Shown: in pieces, positions 1 to 8,002 of the stretch
How positions within the stretch are numbered: the first letter of the stretch is position 1
Layout of the letters: every line of letters begins with the position of its first letter
Assembly (NCBI GenBank): GCA_025965895.1
Contig: JAOPWC010000013.1
Coordinates: 1 to 63,640, forward strand
Origin: Mycobacterium sp.
GTDB lineage: Bacteria; Actinomycetota; Actinomycetes; Mycobacteriales; Mycobacteriaceae
Direction: 5' to 3'
Length of the DNA: 63,640 bases
Notes under the pieces: generated by a model
The model's input: only the letters and a program-made list of their open reading frames with translations
The model's database searches: none
Told to the model about the DNA's origin: nothing
Program-made: the position numbers and the translations under genes

Positions 1-145
1 CCAACACCGCGGTCACCCCGCCGCAAAAATGCGCCGCATCATAGAGATCCTCGATGTTGGCCCCGTCCACCCCGAAGATGTGGCTCACCCCGATAGCGGC
101 CAGACGCTCGACGATGTGATCGACCACCCGGTGCTGCCTCGCCAT
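1..145 (-). CDS. Thiamine-diphosphate-dependent enzyme, N-terminal fragment (cut by window edge)
   Basis: The first 48 codons of a gene that runs off the left edge. The ATG is at 145-143, preceded by an AGGAG-type ribosome binding site about 10 bases upstream. The readable protein starts MARQHRVVDHIVERL and continues with the segment GVSHIFGVDGANIEDLYDAA. This matches the opening of the acetolactate synthase/pyruvate decarboxylase family, where the N-terminal domain helps bind the pyrimidine of thiamine diphosphate. The catalytic glutamate and the C-terminal cofactor motif lie outside the window, so the substrate cannot be named. A SigL-type promoter lies 30 bases upstream, suggesting it belongs to the SigL regulon. 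Confidence 0.72.
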   Translation of the reverse strand, partial: MARQHRVVDHIVERLAAIGVSHIFGVDGANIEDLYDAAHFCGGVTAVL

Positions 146-776
146 GTACCCACCTACTCCTCTGCTTGCCATGTGACACGACTCGCGGGTAACTTCGGTT
201 CACCGCGCCGCTGTGACGTGGACCATCCCCATGGCGAAATTTCCTTAGCGTCAATTACTCTCGCGATTTTCCTGAGAACTTTGACAACCGCGCCGCGGCG
301 AAGCGCCGGGTGTCGTTCAAGAGGCCAAGAAGCCGCTGCTCTGGTCGTCGCCGCTTTCACACCGGCCCGACACGAACCCGCCCTCATCGTCAGCATCGTT
401 GCTGCAAGCTGAGCAGGCTCCAGTCATGGAACTATCAGACCAGTGGAGTCTGGGCCGTCGATGGTCCTCAGCGTAGAAGTTTCTGGCAACGGGTGGCTGG
501 GTCCAGTGCATTGCCGATTGCCGGGTTCGTCGACGTCGGCTCGAAGGGCATGCCGACTCCACGACCCGTGACATCGTCGGATGCAACGTCATTCCTGTGC
601 AGCACAGGCAGCTCATGCGGGCGGTGGGCCGCAATGCGCGCGCCAGCGGATTTGCTGCGTACCGCGCTTTCCGGGTTGCGTGGACCCGCTCTTGACATTG
701 GATCCAATCCGCGGCGAGCGCGTTCTCACCGCGCACAGCGCTCCTGCGCTGATTAGCTCGTTGAGGCCGCGAGTCC
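146..776. other. Non-coding gap between rslA and the thiamine-diphosphate enzyme gene
   Basis: About 630 bases. Open frames on both strands here have composition typical of chance translation (rich in Arg, Ser and Cys) and no recognisable domain. Apart from the SigL-type promoter at 175-202 I see no gene, RNA or convincing terminator. Confidence 0.55.
175..202 (-). promoter_or_regulatory. SigL-type promoter of the thiamine-diphosphate enzyme gene
   Basis: On the minus strand TGAACC (202-197) is followed after exactly 16 bases by CGTGTC (180-175). The spacing and -10 element are the same as in front of sigL at 2138-2111. Transcription would start near position 168, giving a leader of about 22 bases with the ribosome binding site in it. 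Assignment to SigL is inferred from this match and from the published SigL consensus. Confidence 0.7.
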
Positions 777-1553
777 TCAGAGGGTGCGCTGCAGGAGCAC
801 GGTTCCGCTGTCAGCCGATACGACCTGAACCGCAGCGATCTGGTCTAGTGGCATTGACGTGCTGCCGCCGGGCGTGGCGGTGACACCGGTGAGCGCCACC
901 CAGGTTGCCAACTGCGCACGGGTGCCGTCACGGCCTATCACCACCATCGCCAGCTTGTCGCCGGCGTCCCCTTCGTCTTGGCCGGCATTCTGTGGCCAGA
1001 CGCCGTAGGTGCACGTCATGTCGATGCGGGTGCCCCAGCCATGGCCGCTGAGGCTCACGGTGGAGGTCAGACCGTTGGGCGTCACACGCGCCATCTGCAG
1101 TGACGTGGACTGCGCCTGGGCCGGCGGGGTCGGGGTCGGCGTCGCGGGGTTGGACCGCACGGAAACGAACACTCCCACCACCAGGACCGCCGCCGCCACT
1201 GCGGCCACTGTCCACGTGAGCACGCGGGACCGGCGCCGACCAGTGTTCACCTTCGTCAGCAGCGATGTCAGCAACTGGGGTCGCAGCGGCGGCGTCGCAG
1301 CCTGACCGCCCTCGTCGATCGACGCGACATCGTCCCGGCTGAGCTGAGACAGCAGCGCCGGCATGCCGCTGAGCTCCGCCACGGCCTCGCGGCACGACGG
1401 ACACGTGCTCAGGTGTGCTTCGTATTCACGCCGCTCCACGCCCGACAGGGAGCCCAGTACATAAGCGGCATCCCAGAGCGCGTACTCGTCGTTATCTCCC
1501 ACTTGTGACAGCCCCCCGCGGAACGGCGCGGCGGATCCACCGAACTGGGTCAT
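777..1553 (-). CDS. rslA: Anti-sigma-L factor RslA, membrane zinc-binding anti-sigma protein
   Basis: 258 residues. The N-terminal anti-sigma domain carries the H-x3-C-x2-C zinc motif as His47, Cys51 and Cys54 (context YEAHLSTCPSC). One hydrophobic segment at about residues 110-131 is a single membrane span, leaving the C-terminal half outside, followed by a Thr/Pro-rich linker and a globular C-terminal domain. Its ATG overlaps the sigL stop by four bases (ATGA), so the two are translationally coupled. In M. tuberculosis RslA (about 250 residues) holds SigL inactive and releases it when the zinc-cysteine site is oxidised. The same role is inferred here from motif, synteny and coupling. Confidence 0.93.
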   Translation of the reverse strand: MTQFGGSAAPFRGGLSQVGDNDEYALWDAAYVLGSLSGVERREYEAHLSTCPSCREAVAELSGMPALLSQLSRDDVASIDEGGQAATPPLRPQLLTSLLTKVNTGRRRSRVLTWTVAAVAAAVLVVGVFVSVRSNPATPTPTPPAQAQSTSLQMARVTPNGLTSTVSLSGHGWGTRIDMTCTYGVWPQNAGQDEGDAGDKLAMVVIGRDGTRAQLATWVALTGVTATPGGSTSMPLDQIAAVQVVSADSGTVLLQRTL

Positions 1554-2092
1554 CGCGTCACCCCCATCTCCTGCAGTGTGAGTCGCAGCGCGCGAACCGC
1601 GTAGTGCAGCCTCGACTTCACAGTGCCCTCAGCTATATCTAGATCTGCGGCGATCTGTGCCGTTGACCAGCCCAAGTAATATGACCGCCGGATCACCGCG
1701 CGGTGCTCGGCCGACAGTTGGGCCATCGCATCGCCGATCAGGAGCCGGTCGAGCGCCGAGTCGACCTGGTCCGGCCCGGCACGCTCCGGCGTGCCCGTCC
1801 CGTCCGTGGTCCCGACCTCGTTGCGAAAGCGCGCACTGCGCCGCTCGTCGATGATCATGTTGCGGGCGACGGTGAACATCCAGGCCCGAGCTGAACGCTC
1901 GCTGTCATCGACGACCTCCGGATGCTGCCATGCACGCAACAGCGTTTCCTGGACCACATCCTCGGCGCGAGCCCGGTCACCCGTCAGCCGAAGCGCGTAC
2001 CGCCACAGCGCCGCGGCGTGCTCGTCGTACAGCACGCGCATCAGTTCGGCTTCATGCGCCGACTGGGCGCCGATCTGGACCGACTCTCTCAT
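1550..2092 (-). CDS. sigL: ECF RNA polymerase sigma factor SigL
   Basis: 180 residues from ATG 2092. A GTG three bases earlier (2095) is also in frame, but GGGAGGT at 2104-2098 is better spaced for the ATG. Region 2 reads LWRYALRLTGD...AEDVVQETLLRAW and region 4 reads GWSTAQIAADLDIAEGTVKSRL, close to M. tuberculosis SigL. It recognises TGAAC(C/T)-N16-CGTGTC promoters, one of which lies directly upstream, indicating positive autoregulation. Co-transcribed with its anti-sigma factor rslA. In M. tuberculosis SigL affects lipid/polyketide genes and exported thiol-redox proteins; the local regulon here is predicted from promoter matches. Confidence 0.95.
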   Translation of the reverse strand: MRESVQIGAQSAHEAELMRVLYDEHAAALWRYALRLTGDRARAEDVVQETLLRAWQHPEVVDDSERSARAWMFTVARNMIIDERRSARFRNEVGTTDGTGTPERAGPDQVDSALDRLLIGDAMAQLSAEHRAVIRRSYYLGWSTAQIAADLDIAEGTVKSRLHYAVRALRLTLQEMGVTR

Positions 2093-2110
2093 CACCGACC
2101 TCCCGGTGTT

Positions 2111-2138
2111 GACACGGCATAGCCGCCCAGTTAGTTCA
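2111..2138 (-). promoter_or_regulatory. SigL autoregulatory promoter of sigL-rslA
   Basis: Minus-strand TGAACT (2138-2133), a 16-base spacer, and CGTGTC (2116-2111). The predicted start near 2104 leaves a leader of about a dozen bases that is almost entirely ribosome binding site. The element matches the known SigL consensus, and autoregulation of sigL is established in M. tuberculosis. Confidence 0.82.
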
Positions 2139-2194
2139 CAGGACTGCAGGGCCGTTGAGACCAGCCGACACTGTGGCGCTCGTCACACCAGCGG

Positions 2195-2992
2195 TCACAA
2201 CGTCAGAACGCGCGGTTCGTCCTCTGTCACCGCAACACTGTGCTCCCAGTGTGCCGCGCGAGACCCGTCAGCGGTAGCCACGGTCCACTGGTCGTCGAGA
2301 ACGACGGTGGCGGTGCTGCCCAACGTGAGCATCGGCTCGATCGCCAGGACGGAGCCGGGCGCGAGAAGAGGACCGCGGCCGGGAGGGCCTTCGTTAGGCA
2401 GGAACGGGTCCATGTGCATCTGCCTGCCGATGCCATGACCGCCATAGCCTTCGACGATCCCGAACGCGCGGCCGTAGCGGCGGCTACCGGCACGGGCAGC
2501 CTGTTCGATCGCGTGTGAGACGTCGGTGAGCCGGTTGCCCGGCCTCATCGCCGCGATCCCGGCCTCCATCGCTTCCCTGGTCACCTCCGAGAGCGCCTCG
2601 TCGACCGGGCTCAGGGTTCCGACACCGAACGTTACCGCCGAGTCGCCGTGCCAGCCGTCGAGGATCGCTCCGCAGTCAATCGACACCAGGTCGCCGGGTG
2701 CCAGGATTTCGGATGCCGAGGGGATGCCGTGCACGACTCTTTCGTTGACCGAAGAGCAGATCGTCGCCGGATAGCCGTGGTAGCCGAGAAACGACGGGAT
2801 CCCGCCGCCGTCGCGGATCACTGCTTCTGCGATCTCATCGAGGGCCCGCGTCGACACGCCGGGCGCAGCGGCTTCGCGCACCGCGTGCAGCGCGGCCGCA
2901 ACCAAAGATCCAGCGGCCGCCATCGCGTCGAGTTCGTCGACGCTGCGCTGAGCGACCACTTTGCGGTTTCGCAGCCCCGGCAGGGCGATCAC
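2195..2992 (-). CDS. mapA: Type I methionine aminopeptidase MapA
   Basis: 265 residues, GTG start at 2992, one base after the adk stop. Removes the initiator methionine from nascent proteins in the cytoplasm. The di-metal ligands of the family are visible: Asp in SIDCGAI, Asp in [10 protein letters not shown], His in GYGGHGIGR, Glu in AIEPML and Glu in HWEHSVAV. It lacks the N-terminal SH3-binding extension of the longer mycobacterial MapB, so it is the short class. It sits at the end of the secY-adk-mapA unit, the usual actinobacterial arrangement linking protein export, nucleotide balance and protein maturation. Confidence 0.95.
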   Translation of the reverse strand: MIALPGLRNRKVVAQRSVDELDAMAAAGSLVAAALHAVREAAAPGVSTRALDEIAEAVIRDGGGIPSFLGYHGYPATICSSVNERVVHGIPSASEILAPGDLVSIDCGAILDGWHGDSAVTFGVGTLSPVDEALSEVTREAMEAGIAAMRPGNRLTDVSHAIEQAARAGSRRYGRAFGIVEGYGGHGIGRQMHMDPFLPNEGPPGRGPLLAPGSVLAIEPMLTLGSTATVVLDDQWTVATADGSRAAHWEHSVAVTEDEPRVLTL

Positions 2993-2993
2993 C

Positions 2994-3539
2994 CTAGCGG
3001 CCCAGAGCCGCGACGGCGCGGGCGAAGACCTCGTCGAAGTTGCCGACAGCGTCGACGGGCTTCAGCACGTTGCGGTAGTACTCGAGCAGCGGCGCGGTCT
3101 CGTCGCGGTAGACGTTCATCCGGTTGTGGATGACATCTTCGGTGTCGTCGGCGCGCCCGCGGTCCTTGAGCCGTTTGAGCAGCTCTTCCTCGCAGACCTG
3201 GAACTCCAGCACACTGTCGATCTTGGCGTTGCGGGCTTCGAGCATGTCCTGCAACGCCTTGGCCTGATCAACCGAGCGCGGGTAGCCGTCCAGGATGAAG
3301 CCGTCGGCGGCGTCGGGCTGGCTGATCCGGTCCTCCACTAGCTTGTTCGTGAGCTCCGACGGCACAAGGTCGCCGGCGTCGAGGTACCGCTTGGCCTCCA
3401 GACCCAGCTCGGTGCCGTCCTTGATGTTCTGCCGAAACAGTTCACCGGTGGAGATCTGCGGGATCCCGAGCTTGTCGGCCAGCTTCGCCGCCTGCGTCCC
3501 TTTACCGGCGCCAGGGGGGCCGAGCAAAACAACTCTCAC
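2994..3539 (-). CDS. adk: Adenylate kinase
   Basis: 181 residues with a GTG start overlapping the secY stop by four bases (GTGA). Catalyses ATP + AMP to 2 ADP in the cytoplasm. The P-loop is GPPGAGKGT at about residues 7-15, the AMP-binding segment is STGELFRQ, and DGYPRS is the conserved substrate-binding arginine motif. The length is that of the short actinobacterial enzyme with a reduced lid and no zinc-binding cysteines. Placement between secY and mapA is as in M. tuberculosis Rv0733. Confidence 0.97.
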   Translation of the reverse strand: MRVVLLGPPGAGKGTQAAKLADKLGIPQISTGELFRQNIKDGTELGLEAKRYLDAGDLVPSELTNKLVEDRISQPDAADGFILDGYPRSVDQAKALQDMLEARNAKIDSVLEFQVCEEELLKRLKDRGRADDTEDVIHNRMNVYRDETAPLLEYYRNVLKPVDAVGNFDEVFARAVAALGR

Positions 3540-4861
3540 TTCAGGAACCCTTCATAGTTGCGCTGCATGAGCTGGCTTTCGATCTGTTTGACCGTATCCA
3601 AACCAACCCCAATCATGATCAGAACCGCTGTACCGCCGAAGGGCAAGTTCTGTACGCCACCGGTGTTGCCGATCTGGAGGAAGAGATTAGGCAACACGGC
3701 GATCACGCCGAGGTAGATCGAGCCGGGAAGGGTGATCCGGTTCAGCACATACCGCAGGTAATCCGCGGTCGGCTTGCCAGGTCGGATGCCGGGAATGAAG
3801 CCGCCGAACTTCTTCATCTCGTCGGCACGCTCGTCAGGGTTGAACGTGATGGACACGTAGAAGTACGTGAAGAAGATGATCAACCCGAAATAGATCGCGA
3901 TGTACACGGGGCTGCTCGGGTCCGAGAGGTAATTGCCGACGAACTTGTCCCACCAGGTATTGCCCGGTGTCGAGCTTCCGCTGTGCACCAGCTGAGTGAT
4001 CAGGTGCGGGATGTAGATCAGCGATGACGCGAAGATGACCGGGATGACACCGGCCTGGTTCACCTTCAGCGGCAGGTAGGTCGAGGTGCCGCCGTACATG
4101 CGCCGGCCCACCATCCGTTTGGCGTACTGCACCGGAATGCGGCGCTGGCCCTGCTCGACGAACACCACACCGACGATGATGACCAGCGCCGCGACGCACA
4201 CGGCTGCGAACACCAGCGGTCCCCGGGTGTCGAGGATTGTCTTTCCTTCGCCCGGGATGCGCGCGGAGATGCCCGCGAAGATCAGCAGCGACATGCCGTT
4301 GCCGATGCCACGCTCAGTGACCAGCTCGCCCATCCACATCACCAGCGCTGCGCCGGCGGTCATCACCAGCACGATGACGACCAGCGTGAAGATCGACTGG
4401 TCGGCGATGATGTCGAGGTTGCAACCCTGCAGCAGCCCGCCGTTGGCGGCCAGCGCGACGATGCTGGTGGCCTGCAGGACCGCCAGCGCGATGGCCAGGT
4501 ACCGGGTGTACTGGGTCATCTTGGCCTGGCCCGACTGGCCTTCCTTGCGCAGCTGCTCGAACCGCGGGATCACCACCGTCAACAGCTGCACGATGATGCT
4601 CGCGGTGATGTAGGGCATCACGCCGACGGCGAACACTGTCAACTGCAGCAACGCGCCACCGGAGAACAGGTTGATCAGCGAGTAGATCTGCGCCGCGTCG
4701 CCGCCACTGACCTGCTGGATGCACTTGTGCACGTTGCCGTAGTTGACGCCGGGCGAGGGCAGCGAGGCGCCGAGCCGGTACAGGATGACGATGCCGAGTG
4801 TGAACAGGATCTTGCGTCGCAGGTCGGCTGTCCGCAGCGATGAGATGAAAGCCGAAAGCAC
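3536..4861 (-). CDS. secY: Preprotein translocase channel subunit SecY
   Basis: 441 residues, GTG start with AGGAGGA a few bases upstream. Ten hydrophobic segments are seen, beginning with [15 protein letters not shown], and the plug region follows the first span ([12 protein letters not shown]). It forms the protein-conducting pore with SecE and SecG and works with SecA. The order secY-adk-mapA runs away from the spc cluster, from which it is separated by the methyltransferase, sppA and oxidoreductase genes. No clear housekeeping promoter stands out upstream. Confidence 0.97.
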   Translation of the reverse strand: MLSAFISSLRTADLRRKILFTLGIVILYRLGASLPSPGVNYGNVHKCIQQVSGGDAAQIYSLINLFSGGALLQLTVFAVGVMPYITASIIVQLLTVVIPRFEQLRKEGQSGQAKMTQYTRYLAIALAVLQATSIVALAANGGLLQGCNLDIIADQSIFTLVVIVLVMTAGAALVMWMGELVTERGIGNGMSLLIFAGISARIPGEGKTILDTRGPLVFAAVCVAALVIIVGVVFVEQGQRRIPVQYAKRMVGRRMYGGTSTYLPLKVNQAGVIPVIFASSLIYIPHLITQLVHSGSSTPGNTWWDKFVGNYLSDPSSPVYIAIYFGLIIFFTYFYVSITFNPDERADEMKKFGGFIPGIRPGKPTADYLRYVLNRITLPGSIYLGVIAVLPNLFLQIGNTGGVQNLPFGGTAVLIMIGVGLDTVKQIESQLMQRNYEGFLK

Positions 4862-5175
4862 TCTATCCTCCTGCGCAGCCGAACTCTCGTCCGCGGCGTG
4901 CCAAATGGGCTGGTCTGAACCAGCGTCGGGTTAGGTCCGTGTCGCGCCGACCCGCCGCGGTTCCGCGGCGCAAGTCAGGTGTCAAACAGTCTACGAGACT
5001 AACAGTTCGTCGAAAAATTCCGGACCTGCCGCTTTGCCGCGCCGAGCCGGATCAGGCGTCAAGCTTTGAGGCGTACATTCGGTACTGGCTCGTTACATCG
5101 GCTAAGTATCTGGTGCGGGCTCTTCGTGGTTTCGGGCCATTGGGGTAGTCACAGGGGTTTTCGAAAGGGTAAGGA
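4862..5175. other. Divergent intergenic region between secY and the first methyltransferase
   Basis: 314 bases without a gene. It holds a plus-strand SigL-type promoter (4916-4943). A short inverted repeat AGTCT-ACG-AGACT is followed by AACAGT; the resulting GAGACTAACAGT is identical to part of the TetR operator at 29015-29029. A palindromic CCGCGG-TT-CCGCGG is also present. A minus-strand TTGACA occurs, but I could not place a convincing -10 box for secY behind it. Confidence 0.5.
4916..4943 (+). promoter_or_regulatory. SigL-type promoter facing the methyltransferase cluster
   Basis: TGAACC (4916-4921), exactly 16 bases, then CGTGTC (4938-4943). This is the third copy of the same architecture in the window and points toward the gene starting at 5176. 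The predicted leader is about 225 bases and runs antisense to the secY leader. Function is inferred from sequence only. Confidence 0.65.
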
Positions 5176-6093
5176 ATGGCGCGTACAGACAACGACACGT
5201 GGGACCTCGCGTCCAGTGTGGGAGCGACGGCGACCATGGTGGCCGCGTCGCGGGCGCTGGTGTCGCGCGGACCCAATCCGATCATCAACGATCCGTACGC
5301 GGCACCGCTGGTGGAGGCGGTGGGCATCGACGCGCTGTCGCGCATGGCGCGCGGCGAGCTGGACCCCGCGGTGCTCGACGACGACCCGAAGCGCGCGGCG
5401 CGGATGAGCGACCACATGGCGGTCAGGACCAAGTTCTTCGACGACTTCTTCCTGGACGCGGGAGCGACGGGGATCCGTCAAGCGGTGATCCTCGCTTCCG
5501 GCCTCGACGCACGGGCCTATCGGTTGGCCTGGCCGGCGGGCACGAAGGTCTACGAAATCGACCAGCCGCAGGTCATCGAGTTCAAGACCGTGACGCTGTC
5601 GCGCATGGGCGCCGTCCCGACCGCGGACCGCAGGACCGTAGCCATCGACCTGCGCTACGACTGGCCGACGGCACTCGTCGAGGCCGGGTTCGACCGCGAC
5701 CAGCCTACCGCGTGGAGTGCCGAGGGGCTGCTCGGCTATCTGCCGCCTGAAGCTCAGGACCGGTTGCTCGACAACGTCGCCTCCCTTTCGGCGCGCGGCA
5801 GCCGGTTCGCCACGGAAAGCGTGGCCGACATGCACCGGCTCGACGAGGACGAGATGAAGGAGCGGATGCACCGGGTCTCCACCCGGTGGCGCGAGCACGG
5901 CTTCGAGTTGGACATGACGAGCCTGATGTACTTCGGGGATCGCAACGAGGCGGCCGCCTACCTCGGCACTCACGGCTGGGACACGACCAGCAGAAGCGGC
6001 AAGGAGCTCGTCACCGAGTACGGCCTGGAGCCGCTCGATGACGACACCCTGCCGTTCGGCGACATCGTCTACGTCAGTGCAACCCTGACATAA
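5176..6093 (+). CDS. Class I SAM-dependent methyltransferase (leucine carboxyl methyltransferase-like), copy 1
   Basis: 305 residues, start ATG with AGGGTAAGGA upstream. It belongs to the large mycobacterial family of putative SAM methyltransferases (TIGR00027, similar to M. tuberculosis Rv0731c). The SAM-binding loop [14 protein letters not shown] is at about residues 104-117, followed by the acidic loop [14 protein letters not shown]. The opening [20 protein letters not shown] is nearly identical in all three neighbouring copies. The natural substrate of this family is not known to me. It leads the tandem cluster, with a SigL-type promoter about 230 bases upstream. The last codons and stop are duplicated immediately downstream. 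Confidence 0.88.
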   Translation: MARTDNDTWDLASSVGATATMVAASRALVSRGPNPIINDPYAAPLVEAVGIDALSRMARGELDPAVLDDDPKRAARMSDHMAVRTKFFDDFFLDAGATGIRQAVILASGLDARAYRLAWPAGTKVYEIDQPQVIEFKTVTLSRMGAVPTADRRTVAIDLRYDWPTALVEAGFDRDQPTAWSAEGLLGYLPPEAQDRLLDNVASLSARGSRFATESVADMHRLDEDEMKERMHRVSTRWREHGFELDMTSLMYFGDRNEAAAYLGTHGWDTTSRSGKELVTEYGLEPLDDDTLPFGDIVYVSATLT

Positions 6094-6109
6094 GTGCAAC
6101 CCTGACATA
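6076..6109 (+). repeat. Perfect 17-bp tandem duplication at the end of methyltransferase 1
   Basis: The unit AGTGCAACCCTGACATA occurs at 6076-6092 and again, identical, at 6093-6109. The first copy contains the final codons and TAA stop of the gene; the second is untranslated and runs up to the ribosome binding site of the next gene. Confidence 0.97.
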
Positions 6110-6120
6110 GAGGACTAACG

Positions 6121-7032
6121 ATGGTGCGAACCGATGACGACAGCTGGGATCTGGCATCGAGTGTCGGCGCCACGGCGACGATGGTCGCCGCCGCGCGGGC
6201 GCTCGCGGCCAAGGAGCCCGAGCCGCTGATCGAGGACCCGTTCGCCGAGCCGCTCGTCAAGGCAGTCGGTATCGACTTCTTCAGCCGTCTCGTCGACGGC
6301 GAGATCACGCCTTCTCAGGTCGACGACGATACAGAATTCAACGTGCAGCGGCTGATTCACATGATGGCCGTGCGCACCCGCTTCTTCGACAACTTCTTCA
6401 GCGCAGCGAGCTCTGCAGGTGTCCGGCAGGCGGTGATCCTGGCCGCCGGGTTGGATTCGCGGGCTTACCGGCTGGATTGGCCAGCCGACACCGTGGTCTA
6501 CGAGGTCGACATGCCCGACGTGATCGAGTTCAAGACGCGGGTGCTGGCCGGTCTGGGCGCGGAGCCTACCGCGGAGCGTCGCACCGTCGCGGCGGATCTG
6601 CGTGACGATTGGCCGACCGCCCTGCGGCGCAGGGGTTTCGACGACGCATCTCCGACTGCGTGGAGCGCCGAGGGGTTGCTGATGTACCTGCCGCCCGACG
6701 CGCAGGACCGGTTGTTCGACAACATCACTCAACTCAGCGGGCCGAACAGCCGGCTGGCCACCGAGTATCACCCCGACCCCACTGCGTTGGTCAACCCTCG
6801 GGTAGCGGCGCTGACCAGTAAATGGGGCGAGCACGGATTCGACGTCGACCTGTCAGCGCTGTGGTATGCCGGTGAGCGAAGCCACGTGGTGGAGTACCTG
6901 ACGCGCCACGGTTGGCAGGTGACTTCGCAAACCCGCGGGGAGCTTTTCGCCGCTGCGGGCCTGCCTCTTCCCGAGGGCGACCTGGGTGCGCGGTTGCGCA
7001 ACTCGATCGCCGTCAACGCGATCAAGGAGTAG
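6121..7032 (+). CDS. Class I SAM-dependent methyltransferase, copy 2
   Basis: 303 residues, ATG preceded by GAGGACTAACG. Same family as its two neighbours: opening [22 protein letters not shown] loop VILAAGLDSRAYRL, then VVYEVDMPDVIEFK and the conserved segment [20 protein letters not shown]. It diverges from copy 1 mainly in the C-terminal third, where substrate selection would be expected. It lies 27 bases after copy 1, so it is likely co-transcribed. Its last codons (Ile-Lys-Glu-stop) are the seed of a run of degenerate repeats filling the gap to copy 3. Substrate unknown. Confidence 0.88.
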   Translation: MVRTDDDSWDLASSVGATATMVAAARALAAKEPEPLIEDPFAEPLVKAVGIDFFSRLVDGEITPSQVDDDTEFNVQRLIHMMAVRTRFFDNFFSAASSAGVRQAVILAAGLDSRAYRLDWPADTVVYEVDMPDVIEFKTRVLAGLGAEPTAERRTVAADLRDDWPTALRRRGFDDASPTAWSAEGLLMYLPPDAQDRLFDNITQLSGPNSRLATEYHPDPTALVNPRVAALTSKWGEHGFDVDLSALWYAGERSHVVEYLTRHGWQVTSQTRGELFAAAGLPLPEGDLGARLRNSIAVNAIKE

Positions 7033-7092
7033 TCAAAAAAGGGAGTAGTCAACCGCTATCAAGGAGTAGTCAACCGAATCAAGGAGTAAAGG
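7021..7092 (+). repeat. Degenerate tandem repeats built from the 3' end of methyltransferase 2
   Basis: The segment ATCAAGGAGTAGTCAA (7021-7036, coding for the final I-K-E and stop) recurs at 7058-7073, as a truncated GGGAGTAGTCAACCG at 7041-7055, and as ATCAAGGAGTAAAGG at 7078-7092. Each copy contains a GGAG core, so the array also multiplies potential ribosome binding sites ahead of methyltransferase 3. Confidence 0.92.
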
Positions 7093-7098
7093 AACACG

Positions 7099-7998
7099 AT
7101 GGCCCGGACCGAAAACGATACATGGGATCTGGCTTCCAGTGTGGGCGCGACCGCGACGATGGTGGCCACACAGCGTGCGCTGGCATCGCGAGAAGAACTA
7201 ATCGACGACCCGTTCGCCGAGCCACTGGTGCGGGCGGTCGGCGTCGACTTCTTCACGCAGATGATGGACGGCGAGATCGACCTGGGCGAAGTGGATCCGG
7301 AGTTGACGGTGCGTCGTGCGACCGAGGGCATGGCCGTGCGGACACGTTTCTTCGACCGTTTGTTCACCGACGCGGGCGCGGCGGGTGTGCGGCAGGCGGT
7401 GATCCTGGCATCGGGACTCGACGCGCGGGCCTACCGATTGCCGTGGCCGAGCGGAACCATCGTCTATGAGATCGACCAGCCGGACGTCATCGAGTTCAAG
7501 ACCCGCACATTGGCCCAGCTGGGCGCCGAACCCACCGCCGACCGCCGGGCTGTCGGTATGGATCTGCGTGACGACTGGCCGAACGCGTTGACGAACAGTG
7601 GGTTTGACCGTACCCAGCCGACTGCGTGGATCGCCGAGGGCCTGCTGATATACCTGCCCGCGGACGCCCAGGATCGACTGTTCGACAACATCACCGAATT
7701 GAGCGTGCCCGGCAGCCGGCTGGCGACCGAACACGTTCCGGACATGGCCGTCTTCTCTGATGAGCGGTCGCAGCGCATTTCAGAGCGACTGAAGAAGTAC
7801 GGGCATGACATCGAGTTGGCCGATCTGATCTATCAAGGCGAGCGCAGCCACGTCATCGAATACCTGACGTCTCTGGGCTGGGAGGTGTCGTCGCAGGCGA
7901 TGCCCGAAGCCTACGCCGCCAACCACTTCGAATTTCCCGACGATGACATGACGGCGCCCCTCGCCAATCTGAGCTACGTCAGTGCGGTGCTGAAATAA
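7099..7998 (+). CDS. Class I SAM-dependent methyltransferase, copy 3
   Basis: 299 residues, ATG with AAAGGA six bases upstream. The opening [20 protein letters not shown] and SAM loop [14 protein letters not shown] make it the closest paralog of copy 1. It also has the conserved PTAWIAEGLLIYLPADAQDR segment. It ends four bases before the convergent sppA stop, leaving no room for a separate terminator. The three copies probably arose by local duplication; the M. tuberculosis region (Rv0725c-Rv0731c) carries a similar family expansion. Catalysis is inferred from the SAM site; the acceptor molecule is unknown. Confidence 0.88.
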   Translation: MARTENDTWDLASSVGATATMVATQRALASREELIDDPFAEPLVRAVGVDFFTQMMDGEIDLGEVDPELTVRRATEGMAVRTRFFDRLFTDAGAAGVRQAVILASGLDARAYRLPWPSGTIVYEIDQPDVIEFKTRTLAQLGAEPTADRRAVGMDLRDDWPNALTNSGFDRTQPTAWIAEGLLIYLPADAQDRLFDNITELSVPGSRLATEHVPDMAVFSDERSQRISERLKKYGHDIELADLIYQGERSHVIEYLTSLGWEVSSQAMPEAYAANHFEFPDDDMTAPLANLSYVSAVLK

Positions 7999-8002
7999 GC
8001 GA

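Noticed and set aside
29..883. Several open frames of 60-148 codons left of rslA
   Set aside because: Overlap each other on both strands, lack start signals and give low-complexity Arg/Ser-rich translations.
4976..4995. TTGACA as the secY promoter
   Set aside because: No acceptable -10 element at 16-19 bases on the minus strand.
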